A stretch of DNA of 27,487 nt. Origin: Prevotella sp. UBA2755 (GTDB lineage: Bacteria > Bacteroidota > Bacteroidia > Bacteroidales > Bacteroidaceae). Below the pieces are notes generated by a model, which did not search any database, had not been told where the DNA came from, and worked only from the letters and a program-made list of their open reading frames with translations. Shown here piece after piece: positions 15,711-23,159 of the stretch. Made by a program: the position numbers and the translations under genes. The stretch spans positions 1-27,487 of the forward strand of contig DEJF01000067.1 of NCBI GenBank assembly GCA_002353225.1, read 5' to 3'. Each line of letters begins with the position of its first letter. The stretch's first letter is position 1.

Positions 15711-17561
15711 ATGATGGACTCTCAAGAAAACGCTCTCGAACAAGAGCAGAACGTGGAACAGAACGTAGTGGAAACAGTGGCAACTGCCCCAGTAGAAGAG
15801 GCTGCTCCACCTGCTGAGGAGGTAGCCCCAGTAGCAGAACCCGAGCGTAAGCAATACCAGAACAAGAAGGAAGTGCTGGCTCGTGCCCGTGAAATAGCCC
15901 AAGGGGATGAGGCACCTCAAAAGGAGGAGGTAGACTATCTGAAGACTGCCTTCTATAAACTGCATATCGCAGATCGAGAGGCACGTCTAAAAGAATATAT
16001 CGATGGTGGCGGTGACCCTGAGGCTTACCAGATTCTGCCCGATGAGGACGAGGAGGCTTTCAAGGCTGAGATGGGTATCATCAAGGAGAAACGCCAGAAA
16101 CTCTTTAAAGAACAGGAGCAGGAGAAGCAGGACAACCTGCAGAAAAAACTCGACATCATTGAGAAAATAAAAGCGATGGTGACTTCTCCCGAAGAAGCAA
16201 ACAAGTCATATAAGGAGTTCAAGGCACTGCAGGAAGAATGGAAGGAGATTAAGAACGTTCCTGCCGAGAAAGCAAATGAACTGTGGCGCAATTACCAACT
16301 CTATGTGGAACAGTTCTACGACCTGCTGAAACTTAATAGCGAGGCTCGTGAGTATGACTTCAAGAAGAACTTGGAACTGAAGACGAGACTTTGTGAGGCT
16401 GCCGAGAAACTTGCCGACGAGACAGAGATTATCAGTGCCTTCCACCAGTTGCAGAAACTCCATCAGGAATTCCGGGAAATCGGTCCTGTAGCAAAGGAGT
16501 TACGTGAGGAGATATGGAACCGTTTCAAGGCTGCATCCACCGTTATCAATAAGCGCCACCAACAGCATTTCGAGGAGTTACGTGCCAAAGAGGAGGACAA
16601 TCTCGCCCGCAAGACCGCCCTCTGTGAGAAAGTGGAGGCTATTGCCGCAGAAGAGAACAAGGGCAGTGCCGACTGGGAGCGTCACACCAAGGAGATCATT
16701 GCCATTCAGGCAGAGTGGAAGACCATCGGTTTTGCACCTCAGAAGATGAACGTTAAGATATTTGAGCGCTTCCGTGCCACCTGCGATGATTTCTTCGGTC
16801 GTAAGGCAGAATATTTCAAGGGGCTTAAAGAAAACTTCAAGGAGAATGCGGATAAGAAACGTGCCCTTATCGAAAAAGCAAAGGCACTGCAGGACTCCAC
16901 CGACTGGAAATCGACCAGCGACAAACTCATCAACTTGCAACGTGAGTGGAAGACTATCGGTATGGTGCCTAAGAAGATAGGCGACCAGTTGTGGGAGGAG
17001 TTCCTAACCGCCTGCAACAAGTTCTTCGAGGCTCGTAAAGCCGCTGGCGCAGGAGGGCGTAGCGAGGAGCATCAGAATCTGGAGAAGAAACGTGATGTCA
17101 TCGCTCGTCTAAAGGCTGCCGCTGAGGAGGCTGGAGACGGCTTGCAGGAGAAAGTACAGCAACTCGTGGAGGAATACCAGTCAATTGGTCATGTACCCTT
17201 CAAGGAAAAAGACAAGATCTACGAGGAATACCACGCTATCGTCGACAAACTCTATAAGGAATTGAATATCTCGGTTGCTAAGCGCCGTCTCAACAAGTTC
17301 AAGGACAACATCAAGCAGGTCGCTGAACGTGGCGGTAATGCCCTTGACAACGAGCGTGCCCGTCTGATGCGCCAGTATGAGCAGTTGAAGACAGAGGTAC
17401 AGACCTACGAGAACAACCTCGGCTTCCTTAACGCTTCCTCGAAGAAAGGAAACTCCCTCATCGATGAGATGAACCGCAAGGTACAGAAACTGAAGGACGA
17501 GGTACAACTCGTACGAGACAAGATCAAGGCAATCGATGCCGAGAACGCTGAGAAAGAATAA
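15711..17561 (+). CDS. DUF349 domain-containing coiled-coil protein
   Basis: The 616-residue protein begins with an acidic, alanine/valine/proline-rich and probably disordered tail (about 1-45). Helical DUF349 repeats follow, each with the pattern W..I......K..ELW..F.......F: examples are LQEEWKEIKNVPAEKANELWRNY, IQAEWKTIGFAPQKMNVKIF and LQREWKTIGMVPKKIGDQLWEEF. The C-terminus is coiled coil (about 555-610). DUF349 proteins are widespread in Bacteroidetes and their biochemical role is not settled. Two adjacent ATG codons (15711 and 15714) are equally possible starts. It has its own promoter and a strong terminator. Confidence 0.85.
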   Translation: MMDSQENALEQEQNVEQNVVETVATAPVEEAAPPAEEVAPVAEPERKQYQNKKEVLARAREIAQGDEAPQKEEVDYLKTAFYKLHIADREARLKEYIDGGGDPEAYQILPDEDEEAFKAEMGIIKEKRQKLFKEQEQEKQDNLQKKLDIIEKIKAMVTSPEEANKSYKEFKALQEEWKEIKNVPAEKANELWRNYQLYVEQFYDLLKLNSEAREYDFKKNLELKTRLCEAAEKLADETEIISAFHQLQKLHQEFREIGPVAKELREEIWNRFKAASTVINKRHQQHFEELRAKEEDNLARKTALCEKVEAIAAEENKGSADWERHTKEIIAIQAEWKTIGFAPQKMNVKIFERFRATCDDFFGRKAEYFKGLKENFKENADKKRALIEKAKALQDSTDWKSTSDKLINLQREWKTIGMVPKKIGDQLWEEFLTACNKFFEARKAAGAGGRSEEHQNLEKKRDVIARLKAAAEEAGDGLQEKVQQLVEEYQSIGHVPFKEKDKIYEEYHAIVDKLYKELNISVAKRRLNKFKDNIKQVAERGGNALDNERARLMRQYEQLKTEVQTYENNLGFLNASSKKGNSLIDEMNRKVQKLKDEVQLVRDKIKAIDAENAEKE

Positions 17562-17600
17562 AAAAAGCCCTGTCAACTAAAACGTTTGACAGGGCTTTTT
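17562..17600 (+). terminator. Strong bidirectional terminator after DUF349 gene
   Basis: AAAAAGCCCTGTCAA and TTGACAGGGCTTTTT form a perfect stem of up to 15 bp with A and T tracts on both sides, so it can terminate transcription from either direction. Confidence 0.9.
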
Positions 17601-17744
17601 GCATTTATTATCACACCTTTTTACGGCTCAGCGGAGTCGGAGACATCAAGTTCTTTATGTACACGCTAGCGACACTTTATTCTTGATTTGCTCAAGTTTT
17701 ACCAACCGGGTAAATCCGCTGAGCCATGATTTCACAAGAAATCA
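17601..17744. other. Host intergenic stretch with spaced 11-bp inverted repeat
   Basis: GGCTCAGCGGA (17625-17635) and TCCGCTGAGCC (17715-17725) are perfect inverted repeats 79 bases apart, with a smaller hairpin TTTACC/GGGTAAA just inside the right arm. No reading frame is convincing. It could be a structured RNA, a small non-autonomous inverted-repeat element, or a distal part of the original tRNA-Gln transcript end. Confidence 0.4.
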
Positions 17745-17782
17745 ACAAAAATCCGCAAGTGTTCATCTAACAACTTGCGGAT
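17745..17782 (-). terminator. Displaced native terminator of tRNA-Gln
   Basis: On the minus strand ATCCGCAAGT and ACTTGCGGAT form a perfect 10-bp stem followed by TTTTTG. It follows a 17-base copy of the tRNA-Gln 3' end (17789-17805) in the same arrangement as the terminator at 25545-25590 follows the intact tRNA. I infer it was the tRNA's own terminator before the element inserted. Confidence 0.7.
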
Positions 17783-17788
17783 AAAAGT

Positions 17789-17805
17789 GTTGGGGTACTC
17801 GGACT
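17789..17805. repeat. attL: 17-bp copy of the tRNA-Gln 3' end
   Basis: GTTGGGGTACTCGGACT is identical to 25597-25613, which is the 3' end (acceptor strand and part of the T arm) of tRNA-Gln. It marks the left boundary of the element, with the integrase gene just inside. Confidence 0.88.
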
Positions 17806-17929
17806 ATTATCTATGAAAAACGACAAAAATCAATAAAAATAAATGCAGTTGTTAAGCGTTGATAATCAACACATTATGAAAATTTAAAATTTTAGACGAT
17901 TTTAAAAATTTGCATTAGCCTACAAACAA
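17806..17929. other. attL-proximal AT-rich spacer with small palindrome
   Basis: The stretch has no gene. GTTGAT-A-ATCAAC (17858-17870) is a perfect short dyad, and AAATTTAAAATTTTA nearby is AT-rich and probably bendable. Such sequences next to an att core are plausible binding sites for an accessory factor. Confidence 0.35.
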
Positions 17930-17956
17930 TCCGAATTTTTTCCGAATTTTTTCCGA
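17930..17956 (+). promoter_or_regulatory. Left TCCGAA iterons, candidate integrase arm sites
   Basis: TCCGAA-type hexamers start at 17930, 17941 and 17952 (the last is TCCGAT), exactly 11 bases apart, so they lie on one face of the helix. An inverted copy (TTCGGA) follows at about 17972. The same phased motif occurs near the other end at 25521 and 25532. Confidence 0.65.
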
Positions 17957-17962
17957 TTTTTT

Positions 17963-17994
17963 TTTGGAGTATTCGGAGATTGTTTTTAACTTTG
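17963..17994 (+). promoter_or_regulatory. Integrase promoter
   Basis: TTTG at 17963-17966 and TAACTTTG at 17987-17994 are separated by 20 bases, a good Bacteroidetes promoter. The leader is about 17 bases. The TCCGAA iterons end directly upstream, so a protein bound there could regulate int. Confidence 0.75.
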
Positions 17995-18017
17995 CAATCG
18001 AATCAAAATTTAGTTTT

Positions 18018-19583
18018 ATGGCAAAGATAGATTACAGACTTTCAAAGAAGATTCTCACTGACTCAGGCAGAAGTGAGATTGTTATTCAATTATCCCATCA
18101 ACATCTTAACATGAGGGCAAAGAGTGAGGTGTTTATCAACCCATCTTTTTTTGAGTTTTATATCGACTGGAGAAAGACGGAGAGAGATGCTAAGGATTTG
18201 GGAATCGAGGTCAAGCGAACAAAAGAACTGACTGCTAACATGAAAACGGCTAACAAATTTGGGTATGCCTTGCAAGATTGCGGTGATATCATCATTCGTC
18301 AGAGAGTCGATAACCCAGATGTGAAATTTCATAAGGAGCAGAAAAAAAGACTTGATGCTCTGAAAGAAATCATCATGAGCCAGTTTGAGAATGCCGACAA
18401 GAAATCACTCACTAAGGACTGGCTCAAAGATGTTGTAGATAGATTCAACCATCCTGAGAAATATCAGTTGACCACCAGCGACGAAAAGAAAAAAACTATC
18501 TATGAAATCATTGAGGAATATACGCTAACACCTGATAGAAAAACCAATCAGCCATTAGTCGAATCTCATGCAAGGGTGTTCTATGTTCTCAGCCGAACAA
18601 TTGCCCGATACGTAGGATATATCAGAGCAACAGACAATAGTCGTAAGGATTATGAGTTTGATATTGATAAAGTGACCCGTGAAGACATTGAGGATTATAC
18701 GGACTATCTAAGGCATGAAAAGGAATTGGCAGATGATAAGCCGAATCTTTTTGAAAGATTGCTATCTGAGTACCCGCAAAGCGTCAGGAAAGGCCGTAAC
18801 GTGATAGAAGGCAGAGGTGAGAATACCATTATCAAAATGAGGACTCGCTTAAAGTCTGTATTTCAGTATTGCAATATGAAGGGGTACACCAGTAACAGAC
18901 CATTTGAAGGTATCACAATAGGTACTGCGAAAGTCGGAACACCTATTTATATAACAATAGATGAACGTAATCAGATAGCGGATGCCGACTTAGCCACCAT
19001 TTGGGAAACGATGCCAAAAGCTGAGAGGCAGCTTGCAAGAATGCCATTAAAGACCTTGATGGAACAACGTGACATATTCGTATTTCAATGCATGATTGGT
19101 TGCAGAGTTGGTGACTTGCTCAAAATGACTGATAAGTACATTCACAATGGTATCTTAGTATATACACCCCATAAGACCAAAGATGAAGGTGACGAGGCGG
19201 TTCAGGCGAGAGTACCACTGCATCCAAGGGCTGTTAATCTCATTGAAAAATATAAAGGTGCTGATCCTAAAGGCCGTCTGTTCCCATTCATAACGGCTCA
19301 GAGGTACAATGATGCAATCAAAGTAATATTCAAGATGGCGGGTATTACTCGCAATGTAGAAGTGAGGAATCCGAGAACTGGAGAGAATGAGATTGTCCCC
19401 ATCAATGAGGTTGCATCAAGTCATTTGGCAAGACGTACCTTTGTGGGCAATGCCTATTTCAAGGTACATGACCCCAATCTTATTGGTAAGATGTCAGGTC
19501 ATGTTGAAGGTAGTAAAGCATTCAAGAGGTATCGTAAAATCGAAGATGATACCCTGAAAGAAGTCATTGATTTAATTGGTTGA
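18018..19583 (+). CDS. int: Tyrosine recombinase (integrase)
   Basis: The 521-residue integrase has the full catalytic set: R363 in GCRVGD, a lysine in the PHKTKDE beta-hairpin, H469 and R472 in SSHLARRTF, H495 in SGHVEGS and the nucleophile Y505 in FKRYRKI. The N-terminal part contains an arm-binding-like region and a SAM-like core-binding domain (about 180-310, including HARVFYVLSRTIARYVGYI). The start at 18018 (MAKIDYRLSK) follows the promoter at 17963-17994; an in-frame ATG at 17964 lies within that promoter. The gene sits next to attL and is oriented into the element. It is expected to recombine the 17-bp tRNA-Gln core. Confidence 0.95.
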   Translation: MAKIDYRLSKKILTDSGRSEIVIQLSHQHLNMRAKSEVFINPSFFEFYIDWRKTERDAKDLGIEVKRTKELTANMKTANKFGYALQDCGDIIIRQRVDNPDVKFHKEQKKRLDALKEIIMSQFENADKKSLTKDWLKDVVDRFNHPEKYQLTTSDEKKKTIYEIIEEYTLTPDRKTNQPLVESHARVFYVLSRTIARYVGYIRATDNSRKDYEFDIDKVTREDIEDYTDYLRHEKELADDKPNLFERLLSEYPQSVRKGRNVIEGRGENTIIKMRTRLKSVFQYCNMKGYTSNRPFEGITIGTAKVGTPIYITIDERNQIADADLATIWETMPKAERQLARMPLKTLMEQRDIFVFQCMIGCRVGDLLKMTDKYIHNGILVYTPHKTKDEGDEAVQARVPLHPRAVNLIEKYKGADPKGRLFPFITAQRYNDAIKVIFKMAGITRNVEVRNPRTGENEIVPINEVASSHLARRTFVGNAYFKVHDPNLIGKMSGHVEGSKAFKRYRKIEDDTLKEVIDLIG

Positions 19584-19587
19584 AGAT

Positions 19588-20379
19588 ATGAGAAGTATGC
19601 CAGGCACAAGACCACCAGTTGCAAGATTGATAGAAGAATCTTGTAATATTACTGATTCCGATATACTTATGCAGTATATTAGGGAAATAACAAGATTCTA
19701 TTCGTCAGAACAAAAAACAAGTTCCGAGATCCTTAATCAATTCAAAAAGGATATAAAAGACATCGTACAGTCATATAAACTTGCGATGGGATTCTCATTC
19801 CAAAAAGATATTAATGGACTGTCTGAGTCACTGAATTTCCTTATGTGGGAAACCTCATATATGGGAATCTTTTTAGATGATGATACTTTGTTAAGATTAG
19901 AACTTGATAAAGTATCATTAAAACGTCCTGTAGAACAACTTGGTGAGGAATGGAATAAACTTGATGATTTTATTAAAGTATATGGGGAGGTCAAAGGATG
20001 GGAGAAATTCAGGAAACAATATCCCAAAGGATCTATAAAGCCAAAGAAGGTGCTGCATAGTGTATATGATAGCACTTGTGTATTTTACAAAATTCGAAAA
20101 GCCGAAGCTGATTATCCTGATATCCCGAACGAACTTAAAAATCTTTTTCCGAATGAGTCACAATGTGTTGATTTCGTAAGGAGAAATTACAGAAAAACCG
20201 CCGAATTTGTGGCTTATGCCTATAAAGATGAGCCTGGAATTATAGACCCATCAGACAGTGATAACTCCATACCAGTAATAGCAATTCTGTTCAGATACTT
20301 TGTAGAGCCATTTATAAAAGGAGAGAAAAAAAAGAATTCTGCAAGAACTGGATTCTATAGATATTTCAAAATCAAATAA
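19588..20379 (+). CDS. Hypothetical protein of the integrated element
   Basis: The predicted product has 263 residues, is mostly helical and charged, with no membrane segment and no family I recognise. Visible features are FYSSEQKTSSEILNQFKKDIKDIV near the N-terminus, a GWEKFRKQYPKGSIKPKK stretch in the middle and a basic tail (KGEKKKNSARTGFYRYFKIK). The ATG at 19588 lies four bases after the integrase stop; a TTG at 19576, overlapping int by eight bases, is the alternative start. It is probably cotranscribed with int and ends directly at a terminator. Its position suggests an integration, excision or defence accessory role, but the sequence does not show which. Confidence 0.6.
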   Translation: MRSMPGTRPPVARLIEESCNITDSDILMQYIREITRFYSSEQKTSSEILNQFKKDIKDIVQSYKLAMGFSFQKDINGLSESLNFLMWETSYMGIFLDDDTLLRLELDKVSLKRPVEQLGEEWNKLDDFIKVYGEVKGWEKFRKQYPKGSIKPKKVLHSVYDSTCVFYKIRKAEADYPDIPNELKNLFPNESQCVDFVRRNYRKTAEFVAYAYKDEPGIIDPSDSDNSIPVIAILFRYFVEPFIKGEKKKNSARTGFYRYFKIK

Positions 20380-20406
20380 GAGTGGGGTTTATCCCACTCA
20401 TTTTTG
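20380..20406 (+). terminator. Terminator of the int unit
   Basis: GAGTGGG (20380-20386) and CCCACTC (20393-20399) pair around GTTTAT, followed by ATTTTTG. It begins one base after the stop codon of the preceding gene. Confidence 0.85.
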
Positions 20407-20427
20407 TCTAATACCACTTTTGAAAAA

Positions 20428-20450
20428 ACAATCTGATACAATCTGATACA
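20428..20450 (+). repeat. Tandem 10-bp repeat ahead of the HTH gene
   Basis: ACAATCTGAT occurs twice in direct tandem (20428-20437 and 20438-20447) followed by ACA, so the phase is one helical turn. It ends about 28 bases before the -7 box of the HTH gene, a usual place for an activator site or operator. Confidence 0.55.
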
Positions 20451-20477
20451 AGGCTTTTATTAATGTTTATATGTTCG

Positions 20478-20485
20478 TATCTTTG
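20478..20485 (+). promoter_or_regulatory. -7 element of the HTH/DUF3987 unit
   Basis: TATCTTTG, 28 bases before the ATG at 20513. It starts a new transcription unit after the terminator at 20380-20406. Confidence 0.7.
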
Positions 20486-20512
20486 TGCCAAATTATAATT
20501 ATTGGCAAAGAC

Positions 20513-20794
20513 ATGAATATATCAGAATTATCTAATTTGAATGCAAACGTAAGTGTTTGCGTGACACTGGCAGACCTGAAAGAGTTTGTAAGTGAAATGG
20601 TGGCCGAGGCTGCTGCAAAGCCCCAACAGACAGAGGAAACAATGCTATCTGCTGATGAAGTCTGCAAGGTTCTTCGAATATCTTCAAACAGTTTGTGGAG
20701 GTGGGGCAAATCAGGCTATCTGAAGGGACAAAAAGTAGGCCGTAAGGTATTTTATCGCAAAAGCGATATTGACGCATTACAAGGCAGATTATAA
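20513..20794 (+). CDS. HTH_17 (excisionase/MerR-like) DNA-binding protein
   Basis: The 93-residue protein has a variable N-terminal half and a C-terminal winged-helix segment (about 45-92). That segment reads MLSADEVCKVLRISSNSLWRWGKSGYLKGQKVGRKVFYRKSDID, with the LSADEV...SSNSLWRW recognition helix and the wing G-x-K-V-F-Y-R-K-S-D-I of the HTH_17 family. Such proteins act as excisionases or regulators in Bacteroidetes integrative elements. The start at 20513 is chosen because it lies downstream of the promoter; an upstream in-frame ATG at 20471 precedes the -7 box. It is 19 bases before the DUF3987 gene, so the two are probably one unit. Candidate targets are the tandem repeat upstream and the TCCGAA iterons at the element ends. 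Confidence 0.85.
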   Translation: MNISELSNLNANVSVCVTLADLKEFVSEMVAEAAAKPQQTEETMLSADEVCKVLRISSNSLWRWGKSGYLKGQKVGRKVFYRKSDIDALQGRL

Positions 20795-20813
20795 AGAAAT
20801 AAGATACGCACGC

Positions 20814-22568
20814 ATGGAAACACTGAATCAAAATTATAAATCAGCAAAGCAGTTATATTCGGAACATCTAAGCGAGTTGGGACTACCTGAGAAACTGCAA
20901 GATTCAAACAAATACGACTGGAATCTGTGGCGGGAGTTCCATAACTGGCTTAAGCAAATCAACGGTGATCCTGACTATCTTCCAAATCCTGATGAGTTGG
21001 GATTTCTCGAAGAAATTCAGAGTGCCATCATATTGAAAGAATACGGTGTGAAGGCCGATCCCCAAAGCGAAAGAGATTGGGTGATTGCGGTATTGGAGCA
21101 AAGAATCGATATTCGGGATAGTGTTCTGATGCCTGATGATTATTGCACCATTGACAACAGAATCCCGCTTGATATCGTTTCGGGTGACGAGGCCGAGAGG
21201 TTGTTTCGTGCAATTCATCCTGATAGACATAAGAGTTGGAATCTTCCACTTTTGCCTATCAATAACTATTATGTTTACAAAAATGTACCGTCAGGTATAG
21301 AGGCGGTAGAAAGCGAAGGTGTTCAACCATCAACAGAATCAGTTGGTCAAGGCGCTGCTGATGGCGAACTGTTAAAGAGTTGCCATCTGCCAATAGATAC
21401 TTATGGAAAACTGGCTAATTCACTCATCAATGAATTTTCGCAAGCATACAAAGTGAATTCTGATGTGATAGCTGCTATTATCCTTCTGATTGTTGGAAGT
21501 GCCGCAAATCGAAAGATTACCCTCAGGTCATGGGTCTACATCAATCGCCCTTGCTTTTGGCTTGCTATTGTCGAAAGGTCAGGCTCAAACAAGAGCGAAC
21601 CGATGTCAAGACTCATGAAACCTTTGGCCGCAATAAACAAAGACCTTTGCCGAGAGTTTAACAAGGCTTATGCCGATTTTGCTGCAAGCGGTTCAAAAGG
21701 AACACCACCAGCACGACAGAAAATCATCATCAGCGATTCAACGCCCGAAATTCGATATCAGTTGATGGTGACAAATGGCTTGGTGCTTGTGCGTGACGAA
21801 CTAAATGGATTCTTCAAAGACATTGGCAGATATTCGTCTTCAGGCGAAGTCGAGAATCTTCTATCTACATGGTCAGGTCAAGGCTTTCCGGTTGACAGAG
21901 TTAATGCTGCAAGTTTTGAAGTCGAGACCCCATTTCTAAGCATCATTGGCGGTATTCAACCGAGAGTGATGGCAGAGGCATTTGGCGCAAAGGGATTTGC
22001 AGAAAGCGGATTCATACCCAGGTGGCTTTTTGTTGTGCCGACTGATTCAAGAGTTCCCGATTCCGTTAGTGAGAAACTTATTGATAAGGACTTAGAAAAT
22101 GAATGGTATTCGTTGATCCTGAGTCTGTGGCGAATGGAAAGGCGGGAGTTTCGTCTGAGTACTGAAGCAGAACAAGCCTATCAAGGTTACATGAAACGTA
22201 CGTCAGACATTATGAATGCTCCGGATTGCGAAGATGCCATTCGAGCCAATTACGCAAAATTGAGAATCTATTGTCTGCGATTTGCGCTCACAATCCATTT
22301 ATTAAAGTGTGGTGCAAAGGCGGTTGATGAAGTTGACAGAAAAACGATGGATTCAGCCATCAGAACTTGTGATGTGTTCGCATACTGGAATAGACAAGCC
22401 TTGTCTCTTATTAGCGGCTCAGAGGCTAAGAAAAGCCTATCTAATGCGGAACTATTGCGCTTGTTATGCGAGCGATACAACGTGACGAACCAATCCGAAC
22501 TTGCAAGGCTCATTGGCAGAAGTCAACAATATGTTTCAAAAGTGTTAGGAACAACGAATGATGGTTAG
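20814..22568 (+). CDS. DUF3987 primase/helicase-like protein
   Basis: The 584-residue protein matches DUF3987, a family of RecA-like replication ATPases common in Bacteroidetes mobile elements. The N-terminal third (about 1-200) is divergent. The family core has LINEFSQAYKVNSDVIAAIILLIVGSAA, then a P-loop-like VERSGSNKSEPMSRLMKPL (GSNKS) and a Walker B-like LVLVRDELNGFFKDI. TPFLSIIGGIQP and GFIPRWLFVVP follow. The last 45 residues (NAELLRLLCERYNVTNQSELARLIGRSQQYVSKVLG) form a helix-turn-helix, so the protein may recognise the element's own origin. The ATG at 20814 is chosen over an in-frame ATG at 20769 that lies inside the HTH gene. Autonomous replication after excision is the likely role. 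Confidence 0.8.
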   Translation: METLNQNYKSAKQLYSEHLSELGLPEKLQDSNKYDWNLWREFHNWLKQINGDPDYLPNPDELGFLEEIQSAIILKEYGVKADPQSERDWVIAVLEQRIDIRDSVLMPDDYCTIDNRIPLDIVSGDEAERLFRAIHPDRHKSWNLPLLPINNYYVYKNVPSGIEAVESEGVQPSTESVGQGAADGELLKSCHLPIDTYGKLANSLINEFSQAYKVNSDVIAAIILLIVGSAANRKITLRSWVYINRPCFWLAIVERSGSNKSEPMSRLMKPLAAINKDLCREFNKAYADFAASGSKGTPPARQKIIISDSTPEIRYQLMVTNGLVLVRDELNGFFKDIGRYSSSGEVENLLSTWSGQGFPVDRVNAASFEVETPFLSIIGGIQPRVMAEAFGAKGFAESGFIPRWLFVVPTDSRVPDSVSEKLIDKDLENEWYSLILSLWRMERREFRLSTEAEQAYQGYMKRTSDIMNAPDCEDAIRANYAKLRIYCLRFALTIHLLKCGAKAVDEVDRKTMDSAIRTCDVFAYWNRQALSLISGSEAKKSLSNAELLRLLCERYNVTNQSELARLIGRSQQYVSKVLGTTNDG

Positions 22569-22574
22569 AATGTA

Positions 22575-22656
22575 GGTTGTGAGGTTGTAGGGTGATTTGC
22601 TCAGAATGCCCATAAACAAAGGAATTTCAGAAGATACAACCTACAACCATACAACC
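22575..22656. repeat. Imperfect inverted repeat of GGTTGT units
   Basis: GGTTGTGAGGTTGTAGGGTG (22575-22594) pairs imperfectly with an ACAACCTACAACCATACAACC block at 22636-22656. Each arm contains two or three GGTTGT/ACAACC units. It lies right after the DUF3987 gene and before the terminase-like gene. Candidate roles are a replication origin for the DUF3987 protein, a nick site, or a transcript hairpin. No T run follows. Confidence 0.5.
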
Positions 22657-22757
22657 AAAGACGTAAAAGAGAAAAGAAACAAAAGAGAAAAATTCGGCTC
22701 ACAGATAGGGTTATGCCCTAAGTGACTGACAAAGTATTAATAATAAAGTTTGAAGAT

Positions 22758-23159
22758 ATGGCAAAACAATTAATCGATTACGAAAAAAGGCTGCGTGAGA
22801 TGATCATGCAACGTAGAAACATTGATGAAGTAGAACCTTGGTTGGAGGCTCAACTGGAGGCTGCTGCGATGAACTGGCAGATGGTGGCGAAGTTGCATGA
22901 CGAACTATGCAAAGGACAGATGTTAAGTTATGAGAACGGCTCTTCAGGTCAGACAAAGGCAGTTGCGAATCCATTGCTAACAATGTATAAAGAGATGCAG
23001 CGCACCCATATAATGCACATGGAGGCATTAGGATTGAACTTTAAGACTCTGCCTAAGAAAATGACAGAGTCAGGTGCAAAGCATGGAACGGAATCAGGTG
23101 ATCCTTTGACTGAATTATTGCGAGGTATCAAAGATAATATAGATGTTCCTAATGATTAA
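22758..23159 (+). CDS. Small-terminase-like protein (P27 family resemblance)
   Basis: The 133-residue protein reads MAKQLIDYEKRLREM, a helical WLEAQLEAAAMNWQMVAKLHDEL, then SGQTKAVANPLLTMYKEM and MEALGLNFKTLPKKM, with an acidic tail. The order W..L, L..L, G..K..NPL......., LGL.....K is that of P27-family phage small terminase subunits, where NP and the GL segment are the most conserved parts. Small terminases recognise the DNA packaging site and are the hallmark gene of phage-inducible islands, which redirect helper-phage packaging. The ATG at 22758 is preferred; a GTG at 22722 would add 12 residues. The assignment rests on pattern resemblance, not on a search. No large terminase gene lies nearby. 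Confidence 0.55.
   Translation: MAKQLIDYEKRLREMIMQRRNIDEVEPWLEAQLEAAAMNWQMVAKLHDELCKGQMLSYENGSSGQTKAVANPLLTMYKEMQRTHIMHMEALGLNFKTLPKKMTESGAKHGTESGDPLTELLRGIKDNIDVPND

Noticed and set aside
17745..17805. A second tRNA-Gln gene at attL
   Set aside because: Only the last 17 bases of the tRNA are present; no D arm, anticodon arm or 5' acceptor strand follows.
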